DNA from: Campylobacterota bacterium
Lineage (GTDB): Bacteria; Campylobacterota; Campylobacteria; Campylobacterales; Sulfurimonadaceae
Assembly: GCA_013153755.1 (NCBI GenBank)
Contig: JAADDU010000113.1
Span: 1 to 10,131, forward strand
Length of the DNA: 10,131 bases
Direction: 5' to 3'
This document shows positions 1 to 7,164 of this stretch, piece by piece. Under the pieces are notes generated by a model that was given only the letters and a program-made list of their open reading frames with translations, was not told the DNA's origin and searched no databases. The translations under genes and the position numbers were made by a program. The stretch's first letter is position 1. Each line of letters starts with the position of its first letter.

Positions 1-216
1 CTTATATCTCAACTCTTTTCTTAATAAAAAATCTTTTTCATGTCTTCTTAACATAAGCATAGAACTCTTAAGTTTTTCTACATTTACTTCTATGCTACTA
101 AATTTTTCAACACTCTTAAGAGTGATGAACAATAAAAAAACAAACATAGACACAGCAATAACAGCCGTTATAAGAATAAGAAACATTTTATTTCTAATAT
201 TTAGCTTATTTAACAT
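1..216 (-). CDS. Methyl-accepting chemotaxis protein, N-terminal fragment (cut by window edge)
   Basis: The reading frame opens at an ATG at 216 and runs without a stop through position 1, giving 72 codons of a longer protein. An AAAAAGGT ribosome site sits 5 nt before the ATG, which favours it over an in-frame ATG ten codons later. Residues about 10-32 form one strongly hydrophobic membrane segment (MFLILITAVIAVSMFVFLLF) after a short basic N-terminus. The following stretch is helical and contains LRRHEKDFLLRKE (about residues 57-69). This motif is typical of the first helix of the periplasmic sensor of bacterial chemoreceptors with HBM or four-helix-bundle-like domains. That topology and motif point to a chemoreceptor, but the HAMP and signalling regions lie outside the window, so a sensor kinase or cyclase with the same input domain is possible. 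It is divergent from the NosL-like gene. Confidence 0.72.
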   Translation of the reverse strand, partial: MLNKLNIRNKMFLILITAVIAVSMFVFLLFITLKSVEKFSSIEVNVEKLKSSMLMLRRHEKDFLLRKELRYK

Positions 217-234
217 ATAAACCTTTTTTATTAA

Positions 235-262
235 ATTATATCAACATATATCATAAGTTAAA
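235..262 (-). promoter_or_regulatory. Candidate sigma-70 promoter for the left-edge chemoreceptor gene
   Basis: On the minus strand a perfect TATAAT (240-235) is preceded after 16 nt by TTTAAC (262-257), a weak match to the -35 consensus. Campylobacterota sigma-70 promoters often lack a good -35, so the -10 carries most of the weight. The start of transcription would lie near 228, which would put it very close to the ribosome site at 221-228. That tight spacing is a reason for doubt. I saw no sigma-28 type motif. Confidence 0.3.
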
Positions 263-328
263 CTAAAATTTAACAGTTTTGTAACTCTTTGTTGGTATCA
301 TTACTAAAATAAAAAGGGATTGTAGTAT

Positions 329-829
329 ATGTTTAAAATTTATTTAGCTGTTATGTTGTCTATGTTAATACTTGGCTGTGGGGCAGAAAAACCACATGTA
401 AAATCTAGAATGTTTCAAAGTGTAGACTCTCAAAAAGCAACTATACTTCAAAGTGGTAAAGATAAAGCTTCATGCTCTATTTGTGGTATGAATCTTGTAA
501 AATATTATAAAACAAATCATTATGCAGAATACAAAGGTAAAAAATATCAATACTGCTCTTTACACTGTTTAGAAGACCATCTAGGTCAAGGTATAAGTTT
601 AAAAAATCCAAAAGTTGTTGATGTAGACACCTTAAAATTTATAAGTATCTCTAATGCTTACTATGTAGTTGGTAGCAAGAAAAGGGGTACTATGAGTAAA
701 ATCAGTAAATATGCTTTTAAGGATTTAGCAATGGCTAAAAAATTTAGAGCTAAATTTGGTGGTGAAATTATGGACTTTAACCAAGCAAGAAAGATTACTC
801 AAAAAGATTTTAAATATTATGGTCGTTAA
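329..829 (+). CDS. NosL-like lipoprotein, probable periplasmic copper-binding accessory protein
   Basis: This 166-residue protein begins with a lipoprotein signal peptide: a hydrophobic stretch at residues 4-15 and lipobox ILGC with Cys17 as the lipidation site. It is therefore probably anchored in a membrane facing the periplasm. The mature part carries CSICGM at 48-54 (Cys49, Cys52, Met54), an AEYKGKKYQYCS segment and Cys76/Cys80 around a His (CSLHC), and ends with FGGEIMDF (143-150). This order (CxxCGM, then a short beta segment with a second Cys pair, then a GG-containing end) fits the NosL family, whose studied members deliver Cu(I) to nitrous oxide reductase. No nosZ or other nos gene is nearby, so the client is uncertain; it could serve another copper enzyme. 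An AAGGGA ribosome site lies 9-10 nt before the ATG. It is followed after 26 nt by waaC on the same strand, with no visible terminator between. Confidence 0.72.
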   Translation: MFKIYLAVMLSMLILGCGAEKPHVKSRMFQSVDSQKATILQSGKDKASCSICGMNLVKYYKTNHYAEYKGKKYQYCSLHCLEDHLGQGISLKNPKVVDVDTLKFISISNAYYVVGSKKRGTMSKISKYAFKDLAMAKKFRAKFGGEIMDFNQARKITQKDFKYYGR

Positions 830-842
830 ATAATCACTTAGA

Positions 843-848
843 TATAAT
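843..848 (+). promoter_or_regulatory. Possible -10 element just upstream of waaC
   Basis: A perfect TATAAT lies 7 nt before the waaC start codon, and no purine-rich ribosome site is visible between the end of the NosL-like gene and that ATG. If active, it would start transcription at or next to the ATG and give a nearly leaderless mRNA. There is no good -35 hexamer 16-18 nt upstream, and TATAAT is frequent by chance in such AT-rich DNA. Confidence 0.25.
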
Positions 849-855
849 AACGATA

Positions 856-1860
856 ATGAAAAAAGATATAAAACGCATAGCTATTGTTAGACTTTCAGCA
901 CTAGGTGACATTATAAATAGTGCGATTGTTTTACAATTTATAAAAAAAGAGTATCCAGATGCAGTGGTTGAATGGATTGTAGAGAGTAATTTTGCATCTC
1001 TCTTAAAAGCCCATCATCAGTTAGATGCAGTGCATTGTATAGACTTAAAAAAGATAAAAAAAGATAAAAATCTTTCACTTTTAAAACAAAACCTCTCTCT
1101 TCTTCACTCTCTTGGAGAGTTTGATATAGTTATAGATATACAAGGGCTTATAAAATCTTCCATAGTAGCTAGACTTGTAAGTAAAAATACTCATGGATTT
1201 GATAAAAATTCATCAAGAGAAGCTCTTTGTAGTCTTTTTTATAAAACAACTTCACATATAGCTTATGATAAAAATATAGTAAAAAGAAACTGCTTTGTAG
1301 TTGCCGATGGACTTGGCTTTGAGATAAATGATAATATGATTTTAAACAAAGAACCTATATTTAAAGTACAAGAATCAAAGGTACCTTTAGCTTCACAAAG
1401 GAAAAACATAGCAGTTGTTATAGGTGCATCTTGGGAATCAAAAAAATATCCTAAAGAAAATGTGTTAGAATTATGTAATAAACTTCAACAAAATTGTATT
1501 ATTATTTGGGGTAATGAAGAAGAAAAAAAAGTTGCACAATGGATATGTAAAAATTCACAGCATGCTACACTTGCACCAAAGTTATCACTTCTTGAATTAT
1601 TATCTTTTATATCTAGTGTTGATTTACTTATAGGTAATGACACAGGCCCAACACATATGGCTTGGGCACAAAATGTTGCATCAATCACTCTTTTTGGTCC
1701 AACAACAACAAGAATGATATATGAAACTCCAAAAAATATAGGGTTAAAATCACCATCTAAAGTAGATATTTTTAATATAAATAAAAATGATTTTTCCATT
1801 AAAGAGATAAAAATATCAGAGATTATATGTAAGGCAAAAGAGTTATTAAATGAAATTTAA
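856..1860 (+). CDS. waaC: Lipopolysaccharide heptosyltransferase I
   Basis: The enzyme transfers the first L-glycero-D-manno-heptose from its ADP-sugar onto Kdo of the lipid A inner core, at the cytoplasmic face of the inner membrane. At 334 residues it has the normal length of the glycosyltransferase family 9 enzyme. Visible family motifs are VRLSALGDI at 11-19 (conserved Asp18), IDIQGLIKSS at 93-102, SWESKKYP at 192-199 with the conserved lysine of the donor site, GNDTGPTHMA at 260-269 (Asp262) and GPTTTRM at 281-287. The C-terminal Rossmann half with GNDTGPTH is the ADP-heptose binding side. The assignment to WaaC rather than heptosyltransferase II (WaaF) rests on the SALGD N-terminus and on the overlap with a lipid A acyltransferase gene, the same waaC-waaM order that starts the lipooligosaccharide locus in Campylobacter jejuni. 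The start codon has no obvious ribosome site. Confidence 0.92.
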   Translation: MKKDIKRIAIVRLSALGDIINSAIVLQFIKKEYPDAVVEWIVESNFASLLKAHHQLDAVHCIDLKKIKKDKNLSLLKQNLSLLHSLGEFDIVIDIQGLIKSSIVARLVSKNTHGFDKNSSREALCSLFYKTTSHIAYDKNIVKRNCFVVADGLGFEINDNMILNKEPIFKVQESKVPLASQRKNIAVVIGASWESKKYPKENVLELCNKLQQNCIIIWGNEEEKKVAQWICKNSQHATLAPKLSLLELLSFISSVDLLIGNDTGPTHMAWAQNVASITLFGPTTTRMIYETPKNIGLKSPSKVDIFNINKNDFSIKEIKISEIICKAKELLNEI

Positions 1861-2731
1861 ATTATTTTTATTACTTGAGAAATTTTTAATGTCTCTCCCA
1901 AAAGGAGCCAGAAAAACTTTTTTCTTCACTCTAGCTTCCATCGCATATCATATATCTGCAAAATCAAGAAAAATAGTTAAACAAAATCTTGAATTTGCTT
2001 TTGATGGGAAAATGGATGATAAAGAGATTGACGAGATAACAAGATATAGCTTTAAAAATTTATCTCTAAATTTTATGCATCTAATGGAACTTAGATATAT
2101 GAACAAAGAAGATTTAGCCAAAAAAGTAACTATACAAAATAAAGAAGCAGTAGATAGAGTTCATGCAGATGGTCGTGCAGTTATATACATAACTACTCAC
2201 TACTCATCTTGGGAGCTAGGTGGTGCATCTATAGGTGCCTTAGTAGAACCATTAGCAGCAGTTTATAAAAAGATGAAAAATCCAACTTTTGAGGGTTGGA
2301 TGTTAGAATCAAGAGCCAGTTTTGGAAATACTAATTTAGAAAAAACAAAAGTTATAAAACCTCTAATAAAACTAATTCGTCAAAAAAAAGCGTGTGGAAT
2401 CCTCATAGATACAAATATAAATGAAAAAGAGGGACTTATAGTTGAATTTATGGGTAAAAGTATTCGTCAAACATATACTGCATCTTATCTAGCCAGAAAA
2501 TTTAATGCAGCTATCATCCCTGTAACTATGAGAACTGATGATGAAGAAAACTATACACTAATGTTTTTTGATGAGATACCTGTAGAAAAAACAGATGATG
2601 AACAAGCAGATATACTAAAAGCAACTCAACTTCAAGCAGATTGGCTTACTAAGCTTATAACTGATGAGCCAAAATTTTGGTTTTGGCTTCATAGAAGGTG
2701 GAAAAATGACCACCCAGAGATATATACCTAA
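1850..2731 (+). CDS. lpxL: Lipid A late acyltransferase (LpxL/HtrB/WaaM family)
   Basis: This 293-residue inner-membrane enzyme adds a secondary acyl chain from acyl-ACP to a Kdo-lipid A precursor. The catalytic HX4E motif is seen as HYSSWE at 117-122 (His117, Glu122) inside the usual block [13 protein letters not shown]. The second conserved block is [13 protein letters not shown] at 183-195 with Asp187, followed by VEFMGK, where many relatives have a DQ and FFG form. [10 protein letters not shown] near the C-terminus is the typical family ending. A short hydrophobic stretch at 23-34 after a basic patch likely anchors the protein. The start codon lies inside the end of waaC, overlapping it by 11 nt in another frame, so the two are presumably co-transcribed and translationally coupled. 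Which acyl length or position it uses cannot be told from sequence. In Campylobacter the corresponding gene is called waaM or htrB. Confidence 0.9.
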   Translation: MKFKLFLLLEKFLMSLPKGARKTFFFTLASIAYHISAKSRKIVKQNLEFAFDGKMDDKEIDEITRYSFKNLSLNFMHLMELRYMNKEDLAKKVTIQNKEAVDRVHADGRAVIYITTHYSSWELGGASIGALVEPLAAVYKKMKNPTFEGWMLESRASFGNTNLEKTKVIKPLIKLIRQKKACGILIDTNINEKEGLIVEFMGKSIRQTYTASYLARKFNAAIIPVTMRTDDEENYTLMFFDEIPVEKTDDEQADILKATQLQADWLTKLITDEPKFWFWLHRRWKNDHPEIYT

Positions 2732-4716
2732 ACTTTAAACTCATTAATTTTTACATTAAGATTTGATGAGTGTTTTTCTAATGATTTTGATATATTATCT
2801 ACATCACCCATTATTTTAGCAGTTTCATTTGAAAGTTCATCTATCATTTTAGCATTTAAACTTATCTCCTTCATGTTCTCTAAATCTAAAGTGGTGTTTT
2901 TTACATTTATATTCATAAGTGCTGTTGTACTATCAACCTCTTGAGAAGTTGTTGTTATGATTTCATTTATATTTTGACTTAATTCAGAAACTTCATTAAT
3001 AATTTTTGAATTACTACTCATAGCCTCACTTGTCTCACTTATGGACTGAATGACAACATTTATAGTTGCATTTATCTCTGAGAGTGATTTTTGAGTTCGC
3101 TCTGCTAACTTTCTAACCTCATCTGCAACGACTGCAAACCCTCTGCCGTGTTCCCCTGCTCTTGCTGCTTCTATAGCTGCATTTAATGCTAAAAGATTTG
3201 TTTGGTCTGCTATATCGGAAATGATATTTAAGACATCTTTTACCTGCTCTGTATCTTGTGTGAGTTGAATTAGTTTATCAGATAATTCTATTTCATTTTG
3301 TGAACTTAATTCTATTTGTGTATTCATATATGAAATATCATTTGAACTAGAAATAAGTTGTTTATTTGCATTTTCTAAACTTTTTAGAACATCTCTTGAT
3401 TGCTCAACTGATTGTTCTAGATGCTCATTTGTATTGTCACTTTTTTTAGAGATATCAGATACAAGTTCATTACTTTGAGTAGCCTTTAGTTTGAGCATAT
3501 TATAAGATTTTTGTAATAAGTCTGATTCTTTTATATTTTCATTACTTATACATTTAACTTCAGAGATTAAATTTTGTATCCTTTGTATAAAATTATTTAC
3601 TTCATTTGCCACATCACCTATCTCATCATTACCCATATTTGTAAAACGTTTCGTTAAGTCAGCTTCACCCTCTGATAATTCAGCAGATGCAACACTTAAT
3701 TGTTTCAATTTATTTAAAATATTTGATGATATCACACGACCAAATATTATAATAGCGATAATAAGTATAAAAGAGATGATAAAGGTAAGAATCATTGTAT
3801 GATAAGCTTGAGAACTTAAAGTATCAATCTTATTTAATATACTCTCCACCAACTTCTCTTCTATTTGTTTAAGTGCATTTATTTTGACAGTTATAGTCTT
3901 AAACCAATAGTTAGGTTCTATATTAACCTCATTCAGTTTATTTTCAAACATTATTTTTCTTAATCTTACAACTTCTTGTACCTCTGGAGCTTTACGGATT
4001 TCATAAAACATATTAAGGTCTTTCTTAGAAGCTATCTTTTTAAAAATCTGATAATATGTTTTTTGCTGAGCTATTAATGTTGCAAGTTTTATATCAACAC
4101 CTTCTTGAAACTCCTTATTAACAAACACACTTACAGCTACAGCTCTTTCTATTCCTGCTCTTTCTTTTGCATGTAAAAAACTCGTATAAGCTACTAAAGA
4201 TTTTGTTAATTCATTGTTTGTAGATTCTTTTGCTATATTAAAAATAATATCTAAAAAATTTGCATTCATTGATGTATAGTATTTTATAGCATCTGCTTTT
4301 GAAATTTTAAATGATGTAACTTTTGCTCTAATAGTTTTAATCTTATTTAACTCTGCTAAAGAGTTTTTTAATTTACTTTGCAACTCAGCACTATATGCTC
4401 CCTTATCAAAAGTTGAAAGAAAATTCTTTAGATTATTTAACTTTTTATCAGTTTGATCTCTTTGTTTATTCAGTTGTAGTTTAAACTTAACACCATTTGA
4501 GCTTATAAACCCAGCAGTATAGCCTCTTTCCTTTTGTGTTTCATGCACAAGAGTTGCAGCTGTAATAGAAAGATGAAGGACTTTTTCAAGCTTTCCTAAT
4601 TTAGTGTAATTTATATATGCTTCTGTCCCTGAAACTATTGCATAATACAAAATAACAAGAATAGAAATTATAGTCATAAAAAAAAGTTTCTGATTTATCT
4701 TTATATTTTTCCCCAT
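2728..4716 (-). CDS. Methyl-accepting chemotaxis protein with NIT (nitrate/nitrite-sensing) domain
   Basis: This is a 662-residue transmembrane chemoreceptor signalling to the CheA-CheW array. From the chosen start, a membrane helix lies at about 11-29, a periplasmic sensor at 30-305, a second membrane helix at 308-328, HAMP at about 329-383, and a cytoplasmic coiled coil to the end. The sensor has NIT-domain hallmarks: [15 protein letters not shown] at 56-70, [13 protein letters not shown] at 181-193 and [20 protein letters not shown] at 270-289. The family is proposed to sense nitrate and nitrite. The hairpin tip is a classic match, with [19 protein letters not shown] at 504-522 followed by [18 protein letters not shown]. 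The ATG at 4716 is preferred over an in-frame TTG five codons upstream, because GGGAG lies about 8 nt before the ATG and would be partly inside the longer gene. The TAG stop overlaps the convergent acyltransferase stop by 4 nt. No CheR/CheB-binding pentapeptide is seen at the C-terminus (INEFKV). Confidence 0.93.
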   Translation of the reverse strand: MGKNIKINQKLFFMTIISILVILYYAIVSGTEAYINYTKLGKLEKVLHLSITAATLVHETQKERGYTAGFISSNGVKFKLQLNKQRDQTDKKLNNLKNFLSTFDKGAYSAELQSKLKNSLAELNKIKTIRAKVTSFKISKADAIKYYTSMNANFLDIIFNIAKESTNNELTKSLVAYTSFLHAKERAGIERAVAVSVFVNKEFQEGVDIKLATLIAQQKTYYQIFKKIASKKDLNMFYEIRKAPEVQEVVRLRKIMFENKLNEVNIEPNYWFKTITVKINALKQIEEKLVESILNKIDTLSSQAYHTMILTFIISFILIIAIIIFGRVISSNILNKLKQLSVASAELSEGEADLTKRFTNMGNDEIGDVANEVNNFIQRIQNLISEVKCISNENIKESDLLQKSYNMLKLKATQSNELVSDISKKSDNTNEHLEQSVEQSRDVLKSLENANKQLISSSNDISYMNTQIELSSQNEIELSDKLIQLTQDTEQVKDVLNIISDIADQTNLLALNAAIEAARAGEHGRGFAVVADEVRKLAERTQKSLSEINATINVVIQSISETSEAMSSNSKIINEVSELSQNINEIITTTSQEVDSTTALMNINVKNTTLDLENMKEISLNAKMIDELSNETAKIMGDVDNISKSLEKHSSNLNVKINEFKV

Positions 4717-4796
4717 ATGATTGTCTCCCAATAATTATATTTAATAATTGTAACACAATAGCACACTAGATCTATAAATTAAAACTATACTAACTA

Positions 4797-4814
4797 CACT
4801 ATAATATTATAGTG
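4797..4814. repeat. Perfect 18-bp palindrome between tRNA-Asn genes and NIT receptor gene
   Basis: CACTATAATATTATAGTG is identical to its own reverse complement. It lies about 80 nt upstream of the receptor start and about 80 nt downstream of the tRNA pair. Each strand contains a TATAAT, so the palindrome might hold a -10 element on either strand, be an operator for a dimeric regulator, or be chance in AT-rich DNA. It has no loop and is not followed by a T-run on the minus strand, so it is a poor intrinsic terminator. Confidence 0.6.
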
Positions 4815-4891
4815 CATATATGAAACAAAATTATCATAATTTATGCTATAAAGTTTAATAAGGGAAGATAAAAAAGATTAGAAATTTAAAG

Positions 4892-4966
4892 TGGCTCCGG
4901 ATACTGGATTCGAACCAGTGACCAAGTGATTAACAGTCACCTACTCTACCGCTGAGCTAATCCGGA
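4892..4966 (-). tRNA. tRNA-Asn (anticodon GTT), downstream copy
   Basis: Read on the minus strand, 75 nt fold into a complete cloverleaf. The acceptor stem is TCCGGAT/ATCCGGA with discriminator G and an encoded CCA. The D-arm is GCTC-AGCGGTA-GAGT, and the anticodon arm is GGTGA-CTGTTAA-TCACT with anticodon GTT at 4934-4932. The variable loop is TGGTC and the T-arm is ACTGG-TTCGAAT-CCAGT. All stems pair, with only G-U wobbles at one D-stem and one anticodon-stem position. It is identical to the copy 27 nt upstream. No promoter is seen in the 27-nt spacer, so it is most likely processed from a shared transcript. Downstream there is a run of six T residues near 4875 but no hairpin to make a clear terminator. 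Confidence 0.97.
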
Positions 4967-4993
4967 ATATTAAAATTTGAGTTTCAAAAATAA

Positions 4994-5068
4994 TGGCTCC
5001 GGATACTGGATTCGAACCAGTGACCAAGTGATTAACAGTCACCTACTCTACCGCTGAGCTAATCCGGA
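4994..5068 (-). tRNA. tRNA-Asn (anticodon GTT), promoter-proximal copy
   Basis: This copy has the same 75-nt sequence as the downstream one, base for base, including the encoded CCA; the anticodon GTT is at 5036-5034. The near-consensus promoter at 5086-5114 would start transcription about 10 nt before the mature 5' end, which leaves a short leader for RNase P to remove. Decoding AAC and AAU codons with one GTT anticodon is the normal arrangement. The exact identity of the two copies over 75 nt, with unrelated flanks, indicates recent duplication or ongoing homogenisation. Confidence 0.97.
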
Positions 5069-5085
5069 TTATTTATTGAGCCGAA

Positions 5086-5114
5086 ATTATACTTTATGAA
5101 GCTCTAAAAGTCAA
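5086..5114 (-). promoter_or_regulatory. Sigma-70 promoter of the tRNA-Asn pair
   Basis: On the minus strand TTGACT (5114-5109) and a perfect TATAAT (5091-5086) are separated by exactly 17 nt. This is unusually close to the full consensus for an AT-rich Campylobacterota genome, where -35 boxes are commonly weak, and it fits a strong stable-RNA promoter. It occupies almost the entire 47-nt gap between the radical SAM stop codon and the first tRNA, with the -35 starting 1 nt after that gene ends. Confidence 0.85.
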
Positions 5115-5115
5115 G

Positions 5116-6057
5116 TTATTTTAGTGGTTTTTGGCGTTTTCTTTGAAGATTTGTATTTGGTAGTAAAAATTCTAAATTTTGAGCCATTTTTTTTACTATT
5201 TTTGCTTCATTCATTAGTTTATTTAGCCTTATTTTACTATCTTCATCAAAAAGTAGTTCTATGTCTTGCATAGTTAGTGGTCTTTTATCTAGTGTATTTA
5301 AAATTTCATCTTCTGTATATGATGAAGTGCTAACTTTTGTATTGCCTCTTGAAGCTATATGAATAGGTAGAGAGCTATCAAACATCATAGATATATCTAC
5401 TAACTCTTCATAGCTTATACCACTCACAGGGTATGCTGGTGGTCTATCTATAGTGCCTAAATCTATCCTAGATGCAATGGTATCCAATAAGATTTGATTT
5501 AGTTTTTTAACTTCTGTTTTTATATTGTTTAAACCGTCTACAAAGAGTATCTCTATAAATAGTTTTCCTTTATATACTTTACTAAACTCTTGCACTTTTT
5601 TTACTATAGCGTCTATATCTATATCATTATGCGGTCTATCTATCTTTTTAAAGATATCTGCACTCACTGCATCTAATGAGAGTTTGACTTGGTCTAATTT
5701 TAAAAGTGTGTTAAAAACTTCACTATCAACAAGTGTTGCACTGTTTGTAAGTATGAGTGTTTGGGTGTTGTTTTTTATCGCATCTATCTCATCTATAAGT
5801 TCATCAAGATATGGATAAAGAGTAGGCTCTCCATTTGCTGTTAGTGTTATAACATCAACCTCTGCATCTAAATGCTTTTTTAGACTTTTGATAATCTCAT
5901 CAACTTTAACTATGTTGTTTTGGTGTGATACAGTTGGAGTTGGTGCAAGTTCACAGTAAAGACAGTCAAAGTTACACTGTTTGTTAGTTGGGGATAAATC
6001 TATACCCAAAGAGGAACCAAACCTCCTTGAGTTTATGGGACCAAAGATTAACTGCAT
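5116..6057 (-). CDS. Radical SAM protein (COG0731-like Fe-S oxidoreductase), encoded after hemE
   Basis: This 313-residue radical S-adenosylmethionine protein has the [4Fe-4S] motif CNFDCLYC, with Cys28, Cys32 and Cys35 in CxxxCxxC spacing, near the N-terminus. It is followed by NGEPTL at 75-80, the SAM-binding GE motif, and by strand motifs LILTNSATL (101-109) and VKLSLDAV (124-131) of the TIM barrel. LGTIDRPPAYPVSG at 200-213 and the N-terminal FGPINSRRFGSSLGIDLSP are characteristic of the COG0731 group, whose name recalls TYW1-type wyosine enzymes although most bacterial members have no proven substrate. Residues 250-300 look like a small helix-turn-helix-like C-terminal domain. Its ATG directly follows the hemE TAG, and the pair is also adjacent in C. 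jejuni from memory. A heme-related role is possible but unproven. The ribosome site is weak, which suits coupling to hemE. Confidence 0.88.
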   Translation of the reverse strand: MQLIFGPINSRRFGSSLGIDLSPTNKQCNFDCLYCELAPTPTVSHQNNIVKVDEIIKSLKKHLDAEVDVITLTANGEPTLYPYLDELIDEIDAIKNNTQTLILTNSATLVDSEVFNTLLKLDQVKLSLDAVSADIFKKIDRPHNDIDIDAIVKKVQEFSKVYKGKLFIEILFVDGLNNIKTEVKKLNQILLDTIASRIDLGTIDRPPAYPVSGISYEELVDISMMFDSSLPIHIASRGNTKVSTSSYTEDEILNTLDKRPLTMQDIELLFDEDSKIRLNKLMNEAKIVKKMAQNLEFLLPNTNLQRKRQKPLK

Positions 6058-7092
6058 CTAGCTATTTTTACTTACTCTTTGGCACTCTTTTACGAAGTGG
6101 ATAGCATTTTCTACTGGTACATCAGGAAGTATCCCATGACCAAGGTTAAAGATATGTCTTTTACCCTGCATAGTCTCTTGAATCACTTCTACACATTTTG
6201 TAGTTGCTTCTTTTGAGTAAAGGCGACACGGCTCCATATTTCCTTGAAGAACATATTTGTCTCCAAGTTTCTCTTTTGCAAGAGCCATAGGAGTACCCCA
6301 ATCCACACCAAATACATCAAAGTTACCATAAACTTTATCTAAAAATGCAGGAATCCCTTTAGGAAACATAATTACAGGGATATGTGGGTACTTTTCTTTT
6401 AGATACTCAGCAATCTCTACCATATATTTCCAACTAAATTCATCATATTTACCTGGTTCTATAGCACTTGCCCAACTATCAAAGATTTGAACTACATCTA
6501 TCCCTGCTTCTATCTGTTTTTGCATATAAAGTTTTACAACTTCTGTTACTTTTGCAAGTATCTTATGTAAAAGTTTAGGGTTGCTATACATCATCTTTTT
6601 ACAGATGTTGTAAGTTTTTGTACCTTGACCCTCTATCATATAAGTTGCAAGTGTCCATGGTGCTCCTGTAAAGCCTATAAGTGCTTTATCTTCGGCTAAC
6701 TCTTTTTTTATAAGTTCTATAGTTTCATAAACATAAGTTAGTTTAGATGCAGCTTCTTCGCCACCTATAAGTCTATCTACATCAGCTTCACAAGTAATAG
6801 GGTCACTAAACTTAGGACCTTCCCCTTTTACAAAGCTCAAATCCATACCCATTTCATCAGGTATAACGAGTATATCACTAAAAAGTATAGCTGCATCTAC
6901 TCCAACTATATCTATGGGTTGAAGAGTTACTTCACAAGCTTTTTTAGGGTCATGACAAAGGTTTAAGAAGTTTCCAGCTTCAGCACGAACTGCCATATAT
7001 TCTGGCAAATAACGACCAGCTTGTCTCATCATCCATACAGGAGTATATGGTGTCTCTTTACCTAAACATGCATCTACAAATATTTTACTCAT
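6058..7092 (-). CDS. hemE: Uroporphyrinogen decarboxylase
   Basis: The enzyme removes four carboxyl groups from uroporphyrinogen III to give coproporphyrinogen III, in the cytosolic part of heme synthesis. With the start at 7092 it has 344 residues, normal for the family. Signature 1, [13 protein letters not shown] at 20-32, supplies Arg23 and Arg27. [13 protein letters not shown] carries the catalytic Asp73, [13 protein letters not shown] at 140-152 is signature 2 with Tyr151, FDSWAS holds Ser206, and NLGHGI holds His319. All positions expected from studied enzymes are present. The ATG at 7092 is chosen because AGAGGA lies 6 nt before it and [20 protein letters not shown] is the usual family N-terminus. 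A longer frame begins at 7149 but adds 19 basic residues from an intergenic element. The stop codon abuts the radical SAM start. It may be read through from the upstream genes or have its own undetected promoter. Confidence 0.97.
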   Translation of the reverse strand: MSKIFVDACLGKETPYTPVWMMRQAGRYLPEYMAVRAEAGNFLNLCHDPKKACEVTLQPIDIVGVDAAILFSDILVIPDEMGMDLSFVKGEGPKFSDPITCEADVDRLIGGEEAASKLTYVYETIELIKKELAEDKALIGFTGAPWTLATYMIEGQGTKTYNICKKMMYSNPKLLHKILAKVTEVVKLYMQKQIEAGIDVVQIFDSWASAIEPGKYDEFSWKYMVEIAEYLKEKYPHIPVIMFPKGIPAFLDKVYGNFDVFGVDWGTPMALAKEKLGDKYVLQGNMEPCRLYSKEATTKCVEVIQETMQGKRHIFNLGHGILPDVPVENAIHFVKECQRVSKNS

Positions 7093-7114
7093 AAAAAATC
7101 CTCTGATTTTATTT

Positions 7115-7136
7115 CTAACTTTTTTAAAAAGTTTAG
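7115..7136. repeat. AT-rich imperfect inverted repeat upstream of hemE
   Basis: On the plus strand the arms CTAACTTTTT and AAAAAGTTTAG pair with a single bulged T. The element lies 23-44 nt before the hemE start. On the minus strand it is followed by A-rich rather than T-rich sequence, so it is unlikely to be a terminator of the upstream genes. A regulator site or a weak hairpin in the hemE leader is possible. Confidence 0.4.
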
Positions 7137-7164
7137 CTTTAGTCACCATAGCGGTGCAAGCGAA

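Noticed and set aside
1485..1799. Open frame on the minus strand inside waaC
   Set aside because: It is antisense to a gene with all family motifs; it shows no domain and no ribosome site, and such frames are expected by chance.
4717..4731. Longer NIT receptor starting at a TTG at 4731
   Set aside because: The ATG at 4716 has a well-placed GGGAG ribosome site that lies inside the extra five codons, and the added residues (GDNH) are not part of a membrane signal.
4734..4739. TATAAT on the minus strand close to the NIT receptor start as its promoter
   Set aside because: Transcription would start inside or after the ribosome site, and no -35 lies at proper distance.
4892..5068. Tandem tRNA-Asn as attachment-site duplication from an integrated element
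   Set aside because: Both copies are complete with a 27-nt spacer and no integrase or foreign gene between or beside them; simple tandem duplication suffices.
5525..5818. Plus-strand open frame inside the radical SAM gene, and similar ones at 7354-7752, 7813-8052, 8452-8782 and 9530-9772
   Set aside because: Their Ser/Thr/Ile-rich low-complexity translations are shadows of the real minus-strand genes, with no motifs or start signals.
7093..7149. hemE starting at 7149 with 19 extra basic residues
   Set aside because: The family N-terminus begins at the ATG at 7092, which has AGAGGA 6 nt upstream; the extension is translated intergenic repeat sequence.
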